DNA from: Deltaproteobacteria bacterium | GTDB lineage: Bacteria; Desulfobacterota; Desulfobacteria; Desulfobacterales; UBA11574 | Assembly (NCBI GenBank): GCA_019313505.1 | Contig: JAFDBA010000133.1 | Coordinates: 1 to 21,456, forward strand | DNA: 21,456 nt | Reading direction: 5' to 3' | Part shown: piece by piece, positions 14,794 to 21,456 of the stretch | How the letters are laid out: each line of letters opens with the position of its first letter | Position numbering within the stretch: position 1 is the first letter of the stretch | Position numbers and translations under genes: made by a program | The notes under the pieces: generated by a model | The model's database searches: none | Seen by the model: only the letters and a program-made list of their open reading frames with translations | What the model was told of the DNA's origin: nothing

Positions 14794-14914
14794 GATGAAA
14801 AAGATTGTTAGGTTTCATCTTGGAATGTGAAAAGCAGTTCCAAGAATAAATTATAATAAAGTTGAGTTATGTAATAGGCTTTAAGCCACCCAGACTCACA
14901 GGGGTGGTTTTTTT
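14794..14914 (+). promoter_or_regulatory. Structured pabA leader ending in an intrinsic terminator (attenuator candidate)
   Basis: Three stem-loops follow in series. GATGAAA/TTTCATC is at 14794-14819. CTTGGAA/TTCCAAG is at 14819-14844, sharing one base with the first. A classical terminator, CCACCC (14886-14891) with GGGTGG (14902-14907) and seven Ts (14908-14914), comes last. The T-run ends 18 bases before the pabA ATG, so it either ends the upstream HD-gene transcript or conditionally stops pabA. No known riboswitch class is recognised. Confidence 0.5.
14886..14914 (+). terminator. Rho-independent terminator before pabA
   Basis: A 6-bp GC-rich stem CCACCC/GGGTGG with a 10-base loop is followed directly by seven Ts. 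It is the clearest intrinsic terminator in the window, though it lies immediately upstream of a gene. Confidence 0.75.
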
Positions 14915-14932
14915 AGTTTTGGGATCTGGGGT

Positions 14933-15621
14933 ATGGCCAAACTGCTTGTCATCGATAATTACGACTCTTTTACTTACAATCTCGTCCAGATGTTTATGCA
15001 TTACGATCTTGAAATCGCAGTGTATAGAAGTGACTTACTTACAATCTCGTCCAGATGTTTATGCATTACGATCTTGAAATCGCAGTGTATAGAAGTGACG
15101 TAATAACGCTTGAACAGATTGCAGAGCTCAAACCTGACTATGTTCTCATCAGTCCCGGTCCAAAAGATCCTTCTCATGCCGGGATTTCAATCGATTTAAT
15201 CAAAAATTTTTTCGATAAAATCCCCATCTTTGGCGTATGTCTTGGCATGCAATGCATGAATGAAGCTTTTGGCGGACGTACGGTCCGGGCTCCGTTACCC
15301 ATGCACGGGAAAACCAGTATGGTTGAGCATAACAACTATGGTATCTTTCAAGGGATAACATCGCCTTTTCCGGCTGCCCGCTACCATTCCCTGATGGTGG
15401 AATTCAGCCAGACGGAACTTGTCATAACATCCCGCAGTCCGGATGGTGTAGCCATGGGAATGTCTCATCCTGAATTTCCACTTCATGGGGTTCAGTTCCA
15501 TCCTGAAAGTTTTCTCACGGAAAACGGCTTTTTGCTTGTGGAAAATTTTCTTAATCTGGGACCTTTAACGATTTCGGATTCCGGTATGCGTCATGCGGAT
15601 TTGCAAAGGAAATACAACTAA
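14933..15621 (+). pseudogene. pabA: Aminodeoxychorismate/anthranilate synthase glutamine amidotransferase, broken by a 65-bp tandem duplication
   Basis: This subunit releases ammonia from glutamine for the chorismate-using partner. ATG 14933 starts the family N-terminus MAKLLVIDNYDSFTYNLVQ. After residue 34 the frame is lost because 14970-15034 is repeated exactly at 15035-15099. Removing one copy (689 minus 65 = 624 bases) restores a 207-residue protein with ISPGPKDPSHAG, the nucleophile Cys in GVCLGMQ, and the catalytic His-Glu in GVQFHPESF. As written, the first frame ends at a TAA just after the second copy. The longest open part restarts near 15055 and would lack the N-terminal strand. 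The next gene is a pabB-pabC fusion, so the role is probably p-aminobenzoate, perhaps shared with tryptophan synthesis. Confidence 0.92.
14970..15099 (+). repeat. Exact 65-bp tandem direct duplication within pabA
   Basis: Copy 1 (14970-15034) and copy 2 (15035-15099) both start TTACTTACAATC and end AGAAGTGAC with no differences seen. The unit is not a multiple of three and shifts the pabA frame. Confidence 0.95.
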
Positions 15622-15638
15622 ATAGTATAGAAATTTCC

Positions 15639-15730
15639 TTTTTTGGATACAGGTGAACACAGATTATCAAGATTCTTAAATTGCAAAATAACAATATTTT
15701 CCGTGTATATCTGCGAAAATCTGTGTCCTA
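15639..15730. repeat. Imperfect inverted repeat between pabA and pabBC
   Basis: GGATACAGGTGAACACAGAT near 15643 is an imperfect reverse complement of ATCTGCGAAAATCTGTGTCC near 15710-15729, enclosing an AT-rich middle. It fills most of the 121-base gap and resembles palindromic intergenic repeats. Boundaries are approximate. Confidence 0.5.
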
Positions 15731-15742
15731 TTTAACTTGATT

Positions 15743-17995
15743 ATGGATGAAATCAAAAAAGTTGCAGGGCAGATAACCGGTATTCATACCGAGTCTATTT
15801 CTATGTCCGAATCGTTTATCGATTTTTCAGCCCGGTTTGCATCAATGCCAGGTACAACGGTTCTGATGAGCGGAGGTGATCTTGATTCTGCAAGATACCA
15901 TATTCTCGGGGCAAAACCATGGCTGGTATTTTCAGGACTCGGTCGTAACATGACCATTACCGTTGAAAATCAAACTTTTGGTTTTAAGGCCGATCCGTTT
16001 GATACCCTGCGAATGATATTAAAAGCTTTCAACCTTAATGATCTTGATCTGAATCAATCCGATTTGCCGAAACCGGTCTATGCCGGTCTCTTCGGATACC
16101 TGGCCTATGACCTGAAAGACTGCCTGGAAAAACTTCCCCGTACATCCATAGACAGGGTCTGTCTACCACATATATATTTTATTGCGCCGTCAATCATCGT
16201 TGTCCAGGATAAAGCCAATGATACCACTCGGCTTTGTATACCGGAACGTAAATTTGCCGGAAAAAACAATTTAGAGAATGATCTTGCTGAGTTTAAACGC
16301 ATCATTTCTGACAGACCGCCTAAACATGGTAGTTTTAGAGGAAATGCCGGTGGATTTAAGTCTAATTTTACCAAGGCCGGTTACATGGATGCCATTAAGA
16401 AGATCAGAGAGTACATTGCAGCAGGAGATATATATCAGGCCAATATGTCCCAGCGTTTTGAAATGGATGTTGAAGGTGATACGTTCAGTCTGTTTAAATC
16501 ACTTTACAAGAACAATCCGGCCTCTTTTTTCGCCTACATTCATGCGGGTAACCACCAGATTGTTTCCACATCTCCGGAACGGTTTTTACTGCAAACCGGC
16601 CAAAAAGTTGAAACCAGACCTATTAAGGGTACAAGGCCCAGAGGGAAAACACCGGTGGAAGATAAAAAGCTAAGCCGGGAGCTAAAACAAAGCTACAAAG
16701 ATGATGCCGAGCTTTCAATGATTGTAGATCTGTTGCGTAACGACATTGGAAAGGTCTGCAGAGTCGGATCTGTCCGTGTAATGGAACACAAAAGACTGGA
16801 AGCTTACCAGAATGTGTATCACCTGGTATCTATTGTCGAGGGAAGACTGGAGCAGGGCCGTGATTCTGTTGACTTGCTCAAGGCGACTTTTCCCGGCGGG
16901 TCGATCACAGGCTGTCCCAAGATCAGAACCATGGAAATCATCGACGAACTTGAACCGGACCGACGCCATATATATACGGGCTCAATCGGTTACATCAGTT
17001 TCCACGACACCATGGATTTATCCATTGTTATCCGCACCGCCACAATATACAACGGGACAATTATGTTCTCGGTGGGCGGAGGTATTGTATTTGACTCTGA
17101 TCCACTTGATGAATATGAAGAAACTCTACATAAAGGCAGGACGCTGATGGAGGTTTTTAAGGGAAAAGAAAAAAAAGCAGCAAAAAAAGACTATGTATGG
17201 ATCAATGGCGCCCTTGAACTTTTGGATCAAGCCGCCATACCGGTTACGGATCAAGGATTTCAATATGGTTACGGGTTTTTTGAAACCATCAGGGTTGACA
17301 AGGGAAACCCGGGACACCTCAACGAGCATATTAATAGATTTAATCATACCTGGGAACATCTTTTTGCTGAAAAACCGCCGGATTTAACCTGGGATGAAAT
17401 TATCAATCAGGTAATTGTCCAAAACAGACTGCTCGATGAAACCGCAGCCGTAAAGATGATCGCTACCAGAGGAGACAGGGAAGCCCCCCCTTTTAACCAT
17501 ACCCTTCTGGTTCTCGCCAGGCCATATACCCATCGCCTGGCGGGAAAAAAGGAGAAGGGATTAAATCTGGCTGTATACCCGCACCCGCGCCAAACTCCAT
17601 TGGCCGATCATAAGACACTAAATTATTTATATTACTTTCTGGCCGGAAAATGGGCCAAGGCCCGAAACTCCGACGAAGCATTGATATTAAACCCGGACAA
17701 GACCGTTTCCGAAACCAATACAGCCAATATACTGCTGGTAAAGAATAACAACGTAATCAAACCGGTTTCTTTGCATGTGTTGCCGGGAATTATGGACAGC
17801 GTAGTCTGTAAACTTCTCACCGGATGGGGCTTTACAATAGAGAGCAGAAGATTGTTTTTGGAAGATTTGTTTGCTTTTGATGAGATTATGATTACAAACT
17901 CTCTCATTGGGGCTATTCCGGTACTTAGCATAGACGGGAAAAAACTGCCTGAGCCTTCCGTGCTGTGGCAAAAGATCAACAAGACCCTCCTGTAA
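15743..17995 (+). CDS. pabBC: Fused aminodeoxychorismate synthase component I and aminodeoxychorismate lyase (PabB-PabC)
   Basis: One protein of 750 residues joins two steps from chorismate to p-aminobenzoate, the folate precursor. Residues 1 to about 470 are PabB: REYIAAGDIYQANMSQRF, STSPERFL, PIKGTRPRG (K295, the lysine typical of PabB where anthranilate synthase has Ala), DLLRNDIGKV and the FPGGSITGCPK motif. After a lysine-rich linker, residues about 482-750 are a class IV PLP lyase: TDQGFQYGYGFFETIR, the probable PLP lysine K624 in DHKTLNYLYYF, and SETNTANILLV. ATG 15743 is preferred over the in-frame TTG at 15737; neither has a clear ribosome binding site. The ammonia-supplying partner is pabA just upstream. 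TrpE is rejected because of the PIKGT motif and the fused lyase. Confidence 0.94.
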   Translation: MDEIKKVAGQITGIHTESISMSESFIDFSARFASMPGTTVLMSGGDLDSARYHILGAKPWLVFSGLGRNMTITVENQTFGFKADPFDTLRMILKAFNLNDLDLNQSDLPKPVYAGLFGYLAYDLKDCLEKLPRTSIDRVCLPHIYFIAPSIIVVQDKANDTTRLCIPERKFAGKNNLENDLAEFKRIISDRPPKHGSFRGNAGGFKSNFTKAGYMDAIKKIREYIAAGDIYQANMSQRFEMDVEGDTFSLFKSLYKNNPASFFAYIHAGNHQIVSTSPERFLLQTGQKVETRPIKGTRPRGKTPVEDKKLSRELKQSYKDDAELSMIVDLLRNDIGKVCRVGSVRVMEHKRLEAYQNVYHLVSIVEGRLEQGRDSVDLLKATFPGGSITGCPKIRTMEIIDELEPDRRHIYTGSIGYISFHDTMDLSIVIRTATIYNGTIMFSVGGGIVFDSDPLDEYEETLHKGRTLMEVFKGKEKKAAKKDYVWINGALELLDQAAIPVTDQGFQYGYGFFETIRVDKGNPGHLNEHINRFNHTWEHLFAEKPPDLTWDEIINQVIVQNRLLDETAAVKMIATRGDREAPPFNHTLLVLARPYTHRLAGKKEKGLNLAVYPHPRQTPLADHKTLNYLYYFLAGKWAKARNSDEALILNPDKTVSETNTANILLVKNNNVIKPVSLHVLPGIMDSVVCKLLTGWGFTIESRRLFLEDLFAFDEIMITNSLIGAIPVLSIDGKKLPEPSVLWQKINKTLL

Positions 17996-18000
17996 CTCCC

Positions 18001-18041
18001 ATAAGCGCTGAGGGCTCGCGCAAAATTAACTTAGTGCTTAT
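18001..18041 (+). terminator. Hairpin after pabBC
   Basis: ATAAGCGCTGAG (18001-18012) pairs with CTTAGTGCTTAT (18030-18041) across all 12 positions, counting two G-U pairs, 6 bases after the pabBC stop. There is no U-tract, so termination is plausible but not shown. Confidence 0.45.
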
Positions 18042-18103
18042 GCACCATATATCGGAATATTCATCCAGATCGAATTATTTTTAGTAAAATTTTATAAAAG
18101 AGA

Positions 18104-18131
18104 TTGACAAAAAATGATGGTGTCATATGTT
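18104..18131 (+). promoter_or_regulatory. Sigma-70-type promoter for the small-protein cluster
   Basis: A perfect TTGACA (18104-18109), a 16-base spacer and TATGTT (18126-18131) lie about 50 bases before the DUF5320-like start codon. The TTG of this -35 could be misread as an upstream start codon. Confidence 0.55.
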
Positions 18132-18181
18132 ACGGGCATAAGCTCATAACTAAAATTTACAAACCGAAGGAGGTGTTGATT

Positions 18182-18373
18182 ATGCCAAGAGGTGATGGGA
18201 CAGGTCCACAGGGCCAAGGAACTGGAACCGGAAAGGGCCGAGGCAGATGTAAATCTCGGAAGGATAGTACAGGATTAGAAAAAAAATTCTCCCAGGGGCC
18301 TGGAGGTGGCAAAAGCAGAGGACAGGGCCGAGGCGGTAATGGGAGAAATAAAGGGACGACATCTCGATCTTGA
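18182..18373 (+). CDS. DUF5320-like Gly/Arg-rich small protein
   Basis: A 63-residue basic, low-complexity protein opening MPRGDGTGPQGQGTGTGKGR, which matches the hallmark MPRGDGTGPxGxGP start of DUF5320 proteins in anaerobes. Those are often encoded beside NifB/NifX-like iron-molybdenum cofactor and Mrp/NBP35-type genes, and their function is unknown. Only one Cys is present (in GRGRCKSRK), so it is not itself a metal-cluster protein in the usual sense. AAGGAGGT at 18167-18174 fixes the start at 18182; a longer in-frame reading from 18104 begins in the promoter. First gene of a three-gene group of small proteins. Confidence 0.8.
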   Translation: MPRGDGTGPQGQGTGTGKGRGRCKSRKDSTGLEKKFSQGPGGGKSRGQGRGGNGRNKGTTSRS

Positions 18374-18406
18374 TCTTTAATATTTGTAATTTAAAGGAGT
18401 ATAATA

Positions 18407-18661
18407 ATGCCGATATTTGAATATCTTTGTCTGGACTGCGGTAAAACCAGCGAAATCCTTATAGCCGTTTCGGATGATATTCCACTCTGCAATTCATGCA
18501 GCAGTCGTAACCTTAAAAAACTTCTTTCACCACACTCTTCCATGTCCGGACCTTCAAAAAACAGTATGCCCGGCCTTGGAGACACCACATGCTGTGGATC
18601 ATCTCCAGGGGAAGCCGGCTGCGCGGGGCCTGGAAGCTGCTGTGGCAGAAATCAAGTATAA
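18407..18661 (+). CDS. FmdB-family zinc-ribbon protein
   Basis: An 84-residue protein with the FmdB-type opening MPIFEYLCLDCGKTSEIL. Two CxxC pairs (CLDC at about 8-11 and CNSC at about 28-31) should bind one zinc. The spacer after it is polar, and the C-terminal tail holds a second Cys-rich patch (TTCCGSS, AGCAGPGSCCG). Members of this family are small putative regulatory or zinc-binding proteins; the name comes from formamidase and formylmethanofuran dehydrogenase neighbourhoods, not a proven function. AAAGGAG precedes the ATG, 33 bases after the DUF5320-like gene, so the two are likely cotranscribed. Confidence 0.85.
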   Translation: MPIFEYLCLDCGKTSEILIAVSDDIPLCNSCSSRNLKKLLSPHSSMSGPSKNSMPGLGDTTCCGSSPGEAGCAGPGSCCGRNQV

Positions 18662-18708
18662 CAATTATTGAAAATATAAAATATATTGTGAGTCATGATG
18701 GATAAGGG

Positions 18709-18807
18709 ATGTACCGTGTTGGTACAGCTGCTAAGGTAGGCGAGAGCTCACGTTTTCTTCAGGATAAAGACTTTGAAGGTTATGTGAAAAAGGTCGAAAA
18801 CTATTAA
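18709..18807 (+). CDS. Possible very small ORF or gene remnant (32 residues)
   Basis: Between the zinc-ribbon gene and the TIGR04076 gene, one frame from ATG 18709 reads 32 codons, starting MYRVGTAAKVGESS and ending FEGYVKKVENY. AAGGG touches the ATG directly, so spacing for translation is poor. The composition is protein-like, and I cannot assign a family. It may be the decayed end of a former gene or a real small protein. Confidence 0.3.
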   Translation: MYRVGTAAKVGESSRFLQDKDFEGYVKKVENY

Positions 18808-18837
18808 TAATTAACTCAAGGAAAAAGGAGGAAGAAA

Positions 18838-19119
18838 ATGGCGGTAACATATCCACAGATCGGTAATAAAGTAGTTGCAAAAATTATCGAAACAAAGGGA
18901 GACTGTACTATTGGAATGAAACCTGGAGATGAATTTGAGTTAAGCACTCATAAATGTGGTGAGTTTTGCGGTTATTTTTACCATAATTTGCTCGGCTGGA
19001 TAAAAACTCTGCAGTTTGGAGGAACTTTCCCAGCTTTTGAGGATCCGGATGTTCAGGTATGGGATTGCCCGAATGCGAATAATCGTGTAAAGGTTGAGCT
19101 TAAAAGAATCAAAGAATAA
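18838..19119 (+). CDS. TIGR04076 family protein
   Basis: A 93-residue protein matching the TIGR04076 pattern: an N-terminal strand (KVVAKIIETKGDC), MKPGDEFEL, a Cys pair (HKCGEFCGYFYH), FGGTFPAFEDPDVQVWDCP, and a C-terminal VELKRIKE. This family is common in anaerobic bacteria and archaea, but I know of no function. Three of its four Cys (in GDC, KCGEFC) plus the DCP Cys could bind metal; this is inference. AAAGGAGG lies 8 bases before the ATG. It is the last gene of the small-protein group and is followed by a hairpin. Confidence 0.85.
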   Translation: MAVTYPQIGNKVVAKIIETKGDCTIGMKPGDEFELSTHKCGEFCGYFYHNLLGWIKTLQFGGTFPAFEDPDVQVWDCPNANNRVKVELKRIKE

Positions 19120-19135
19120 AACCTCCCAAGTTTAT

Positions 19136-19160
19136 AAAAGGGCATATTAATGCTCTTTTA
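19136..19160 (+). terminator. Terminator-like hairpin after the TIGR04076 gene
   Basis: AAAAGGGCAT (19136-19145) pairs with ATGCTCTTTT (19150-19159), all 10 positions counting one G-U pair. The 3' arm ends in four Ts, so it can act as a compact intrinsic terminator on the + strand. Confidence 0.55.
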
Positions 19161-19171
19161 GTCTAACATAG

Positions 19172-19194
19172 AAAACCTGGCCCTTTGGGCCAGG
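19172..19194 (-). terminator. Intrinsic terminator for rarA
   Basis: A perfect 8-bp GC-rich stem, CCTGGCCC (19176-19183) and GGGCCAGG (19187-19194), has a 3-base loop. On the minus strand it is followed directly by TTTTCT. It lies 33 bases beyond the rarA stop. Confidence 0.8.
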
Positions 19195-19226
19195 TCATAT
19201 TAAGAAGCTGTCCTGACTTTTCGGTT

Positions 19227-20585
19227 TTAAGTTTGTGTTTTGGCGTTTTTTTTCAAGTTTCTCCATCCGTTGAGCCACTGTTTAATTGTCTTTTCATAAC
19301 CACGGTCTGTGGGTGCATAAAAAAGTCTGCCCTCCAATTTTTCCGGCAAATAGTCCTGGGGAACATATGCATCTTTGTAATCATGGGCATACTTGTAATC
19401 ATTTCCATACCCGAGTCCTTTCATCAGTTCTGTGGGAGCATTCCGAATATGAAGAGGGACCGGCAAAGCCCCATAACCGTCCACAGCCTCTTTAATCTTT
19501 CCGTAAGCTTTGTATATGCTATTGCTTTTCGGGGCCGTAGCCAAATATACGGCAGCCTGGGCCAGTGCAAGTTCACCTTCAGGATGTCCAAGGAATTTAA
19601 ACGCCTCCATAGCGTTCAATGCCAATCCGAGTGCATTGGGATCTGCATTCCCGATGTCTTCGCTTGCAAACCTGACCATTCTGCGCGCTATATAAAAAGG
19701 ATCTTCGCCGGCTGACAACATTCGCCTCAGCCAGTAGACAGCAGCATCGGGATCACTCCCCCTTAAGCTCTTATGAAAGGCGGAGATTAGATTAAAGTGT
19801 TCTTCACCGGACTTGTCATACAAAAGGGCCTTTTTCTCCAGAGCATTTCCCAAAACCTGAAGCGTTATGTGCACCGGGCTTCCTGTTTTTGAAGCATCGA
19901 TTCCATTTATTACCAGATATGCCACGGTTTCAAGTCCGTTCAGGGCAGCACGGGCATCTCCGTCCGCAATACGGATAAGATAAGAAAGGGCATCTTTTTC
20001 GATAATCAGATTTATATTTCCCAAGCCCCTTTCCTTGTCTTTTTGGGCATTTTTAATGATGACGGCAATATCATCTGATGAAAGGGCTTTTAAGGTTATC
20101 AAACGGCATCTGGACATAAGCGGGGGTATAACCTCAAATGAGGGGTTTTCGGTGGTAGCGCCAATCAGGGTTATCAGCCCGCTTTCCACATGGTGAAGAA
20201 ATGCATCCTGCTGGGCTTTGTTGAACCTGTGTATCTCATCTACAAAAAGAACGGTTCTTTTTCGAAAAAGCTTTTGCTGGTTTTTTGCGTCCTCTATAAC
20301 AGATCGGATATCCTTGATACCTGACAGTACAGCAGAAAAATGGACAAAATGACAAAGGGTTTCACCCGCAAGAATTCTTGCAAGAGTTGTTTTCCCGCAT
20401 CCCGGAGGACCCCAGAGAATCATGGAAAAAATCCGGTCCTTTTCAATGGCATGATAAATCAATGTCCCCTTTCCAACAGCATGCATTTGCCCTACGAATT
20501 CATCCAGGTTCTTTGGGCGCATTCTGTCGGCAAGGGGACTTGACGACCGGGCTGACTTTTGCGCATGATATTCAAACAGGTCCAC
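19227..20585 (-). CDS. rarA: Replication-associated recombination protein A (RarA/MgsA AAA+ ATPase)
   Basis: RarA is a clamp-loader-like ATPase that acts at stalled or damaged replication forks. The 452-residue product shows Walker A GPPGCGKT (59-66), Walker B LFVDEIHR (113-120), sensor 1 GATTENPSF (142-150) and the arginine finger region LMSRCR (about 156-161). The C-terminal tetramerisation part includes RGSDPDAAVYWLRRML and the conserved YKYAHDY region. The start is GTG at 20585 with AGAGGA about 8 bases upstream; an ATG 7 bases upstream is out of frame. It is downstream of der on the same strand, separated by repeat copy B. Confidence 0.95.
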   Translation of the reverse strand: MDLFEYHAQKSARSSSPLADRMRPKNLDEFVGQMHAVGKGTLIYHAIEKDRIFSMILWGPPGCGKTTLARILAGETLCHFVHFSAVLSGIKDIRSVIEDAKNQQKLFRKRTVLFVDEIHRFNKAQQDAFLHHVESGLITLIGATTENPSFEVIPPLMSRCRLITLKALSSDDIAVIIKNAQKDKERGLGNINLIIEKDALSYLIRIADGDARAALNGLETVAYLVINGIDASKTGSPVHITLQVLGNALEKKALLYDKSGEEHFNLISAFHKSLRGSDPDAAVYWLRRMLSAGEDPFYIARRMVRFASEDIGNADPNALGLALNAMEAFKFLGHPEGELALAQAAVYLATAPKSNSIYKAYGKIKEAVDGYGALPVPLHIRNAPTELMKGLGYGNDYKYAHDYKDAYVPQDYLPEKLEGRLFYAPTDRGYEKTIKQWLNGWRNLKKNAKTQT

Positions 20586-20589
20586 TGTT

Positions 20590-20729
20590 CATCCTCTAAA
20601 AACAAAAAACCTTATTAATAGCCTGGGAGGGTTCTTTCATTACAAGCCCTTATCTATGAGTTTTTTCAGTAAAAATTTAATTATACCTGAAGCGGTAGCT
20701 GTAATATTTTCAAAAATCTAAAGTGTTAC
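20590..20729 (-). repeat. Dispersed repeat, copy B
   Basis: The reverse complement of this 140-base segment matches copy A (3831-3964) along its length, apart from about 6 extra bases, and the diverged copy C. It fills most of the der-rarA gap (20586-20786), and its end supplies the ribosome binding site region of rarA. No gene is present in this gap. Confidence 0.85.
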
Positions 20730-20786
20730 AAAAAAGCAAATCTTTATACTATCAAGTTTTAAGTATCCAGCATCCAAAATCCAATA

Positions 20787-21456
20787 TCACTTTTTTTGCC
20801 CTGTTCGCTTACGGAATATTATTCGGATTGGTGTCTTGTCAAGCCCCGCTTTTTCCCTGATCTGGTTAATAAGGTAACGCTTATAAGAGAAATGGACGGC
20901 TTCAGGATAATTTACAAAACAGACAAAAGTTGGGGGACCTGTGGACACCTGGGTGGCATAATAAAATTTAATACGTCTTCCTCTGTAAAGTGACGGCTCT
21001 GTTCGTTCAATCGCCCGCTCAAATATCTTGTTCAGTTGCCCTGTCCCGATACGTGTGGAGTACTGGCTGAATACCTCTTCCACAAGACCGAATATTTTCA
21101 AAACTCGTTGTCCGGTTAATGCCGAAATGGTTATCATCGGGGCAAAGCTTAAAAACTTTGCCTGCATTCTCAACTCGTCATGGTACTTTTTTACTGTCTT
21201 ATTATCTTTTTCAACAAGGTCCCATTTATTCAAAAGAAAAGTGCATCCGCATCCCCGCTCAAATGCATAACCTGCAATAGTTATATCCTGTTCGGTAATC
21301 CCCTCGTAGGCGTCTATGATAATAAGGGCCACATCACATCTATCCAGGCTTCTTAAAGCTTTAATAATGGAAAACTTTTCAAGTTTTTTTGAAACCTTTG
21401 CCTTGCGTTTGATACCGGCCGTATCGATTAAAAGATACGATTTATCGTTAATATTA
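20787..21456 (-). CDS. der: GTPase Der (EngA), C-terminal part; 5' end outside the window
   Basis: Der is a GTPase with two tandem G domains that is required for 50S ribosomal subunit assembly. The frame is open from the window edge. Visible parts of the second G domain are the G3 motif LLIDTAGIKRK close to the edge, then CDVALIIIDAYEGITEQD and the G4 motif LLNKWDLVEKD. The G5-like TISALTGQRV and the C-terminal KH-like domain follow (TGPPTFVCFVNYPEAVHFSYKRYLINQIRE, written here only as a region, ending FRKRTGQKK). About 222 codons are present, roughly half the usual protein. The first G domain must lie beyond 21456. An internal GTG at 21332 is not the true start. Confidence 0.95.
   Translation of the reverse strand, partial: NINDKSYLLIDTAGIKRKAKVSKKLEKFSIIKALRSLDRCDVALIIIDAYEGITEQDITIAGYAFERGCGCTFLLNKWDLVEKDNKTVKKYHDELRMQAKFLSFAPMITISALTGQRVLKIFGLVEEVFSQYSTRIGTGQLNKIFERAIERTEPSLYRGRRIKFYYATQVSTGPPTFVCFVNYPEAVHFSYKRYLINQIREKAGLDKTPIRIIFRKRTGQKK

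Noticed and set aside
15743..17150. Anthranilate synthase TrpE
   Set aside because: The PIKGT lysine and the fused PLP lyase domain point to PabB-PabC.
18104..18181. Longer start for the DUF5320-like protein at TTG 18104
   Set aside because: That TTG is part of a perfect -35 element, and the family starts at MPRGDGTGP, which has AAGGAGGT in front of it.
19185..19715. Open frame of 176 codons on the plus strand
   Set aside because: It lies antisense to the strongly conserved rarA and begins in the rarA terminator region.

Overview
The window most likely comes from a Gram-negative sulfate-reducer-type member of the Desulfobacterota (Desulfobacterales-like). Lnt implies an outer membrane with lipoproteins. 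Other pointers are a WtpABC transporter with a TaoR-type regulator, a second SPOUT methyltransferase gene overlapping trmD, and DUF5320, FmdB-type and TIGR04076 small proteins. Sampled 60-base blocks of the housekeeping genes are about 37-40% GC. The taxonomic call is inference: no rRNA or other marker gene is present.

Layout. (1) 49-5280, + strand: the conserved translation/SRP cluster ffh (broken), rpsP, khpA, rimM, trmD, a second SPOUT methyltransferase, rplS and rnhB, with a repeat-rich gap before rplS. (2) 5500-10296: a GC-richer block (53-57% in sampled blocks). It has trmO and a class I methyltransferase on +, facing an operon on - that reads taoR, wtpA (broken), wtpB, wtpC: a regulator of the tungstate/molybdate type followed by the tungstate importer. 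(3) 10617-14748, + strand: a conserved-looking hypothetical gene, lnt, prfB with its programmed +1 frameshift, and an HD-domain gene. (4) 14765-17995: a p-aminobenzoate module for folate, pabA (broken by a 65-bp tandem duplication) and a pabB-pabC fusion, behind a structured leader that ends in a terminator. (5) 18104-19119: a promoter and three small genes (DUF5320-like, FmdB-like zinc ribbon, TIGR04076). (6) 19227-21456, - strand: der (5' end outside the window) followed by rarA.

Two themes stand out. First, three genes (ffh, wtpA, pabA) each carry one frame-breaking change of tens of bases while the rest of the gene is well conserved. In ffh, normally essential, this points to assembly or sequencing error or a recent event rather than long decay. 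Second, the gaps are rich in palindromic and dispersed repeats: a roughly 135-bp repeat in three copies (two as an inverted pair before rplS, one between der and rarA), a 144-bp palindrome after rnhB, and others after lnt and before pabBC. I found no rRNA, tRNA, CRISPR array, transposase or phage gene, and no clearly new defence or mobile system. The most promising regulatory leads are the pabA leader and the taoR-wtp promoter region.
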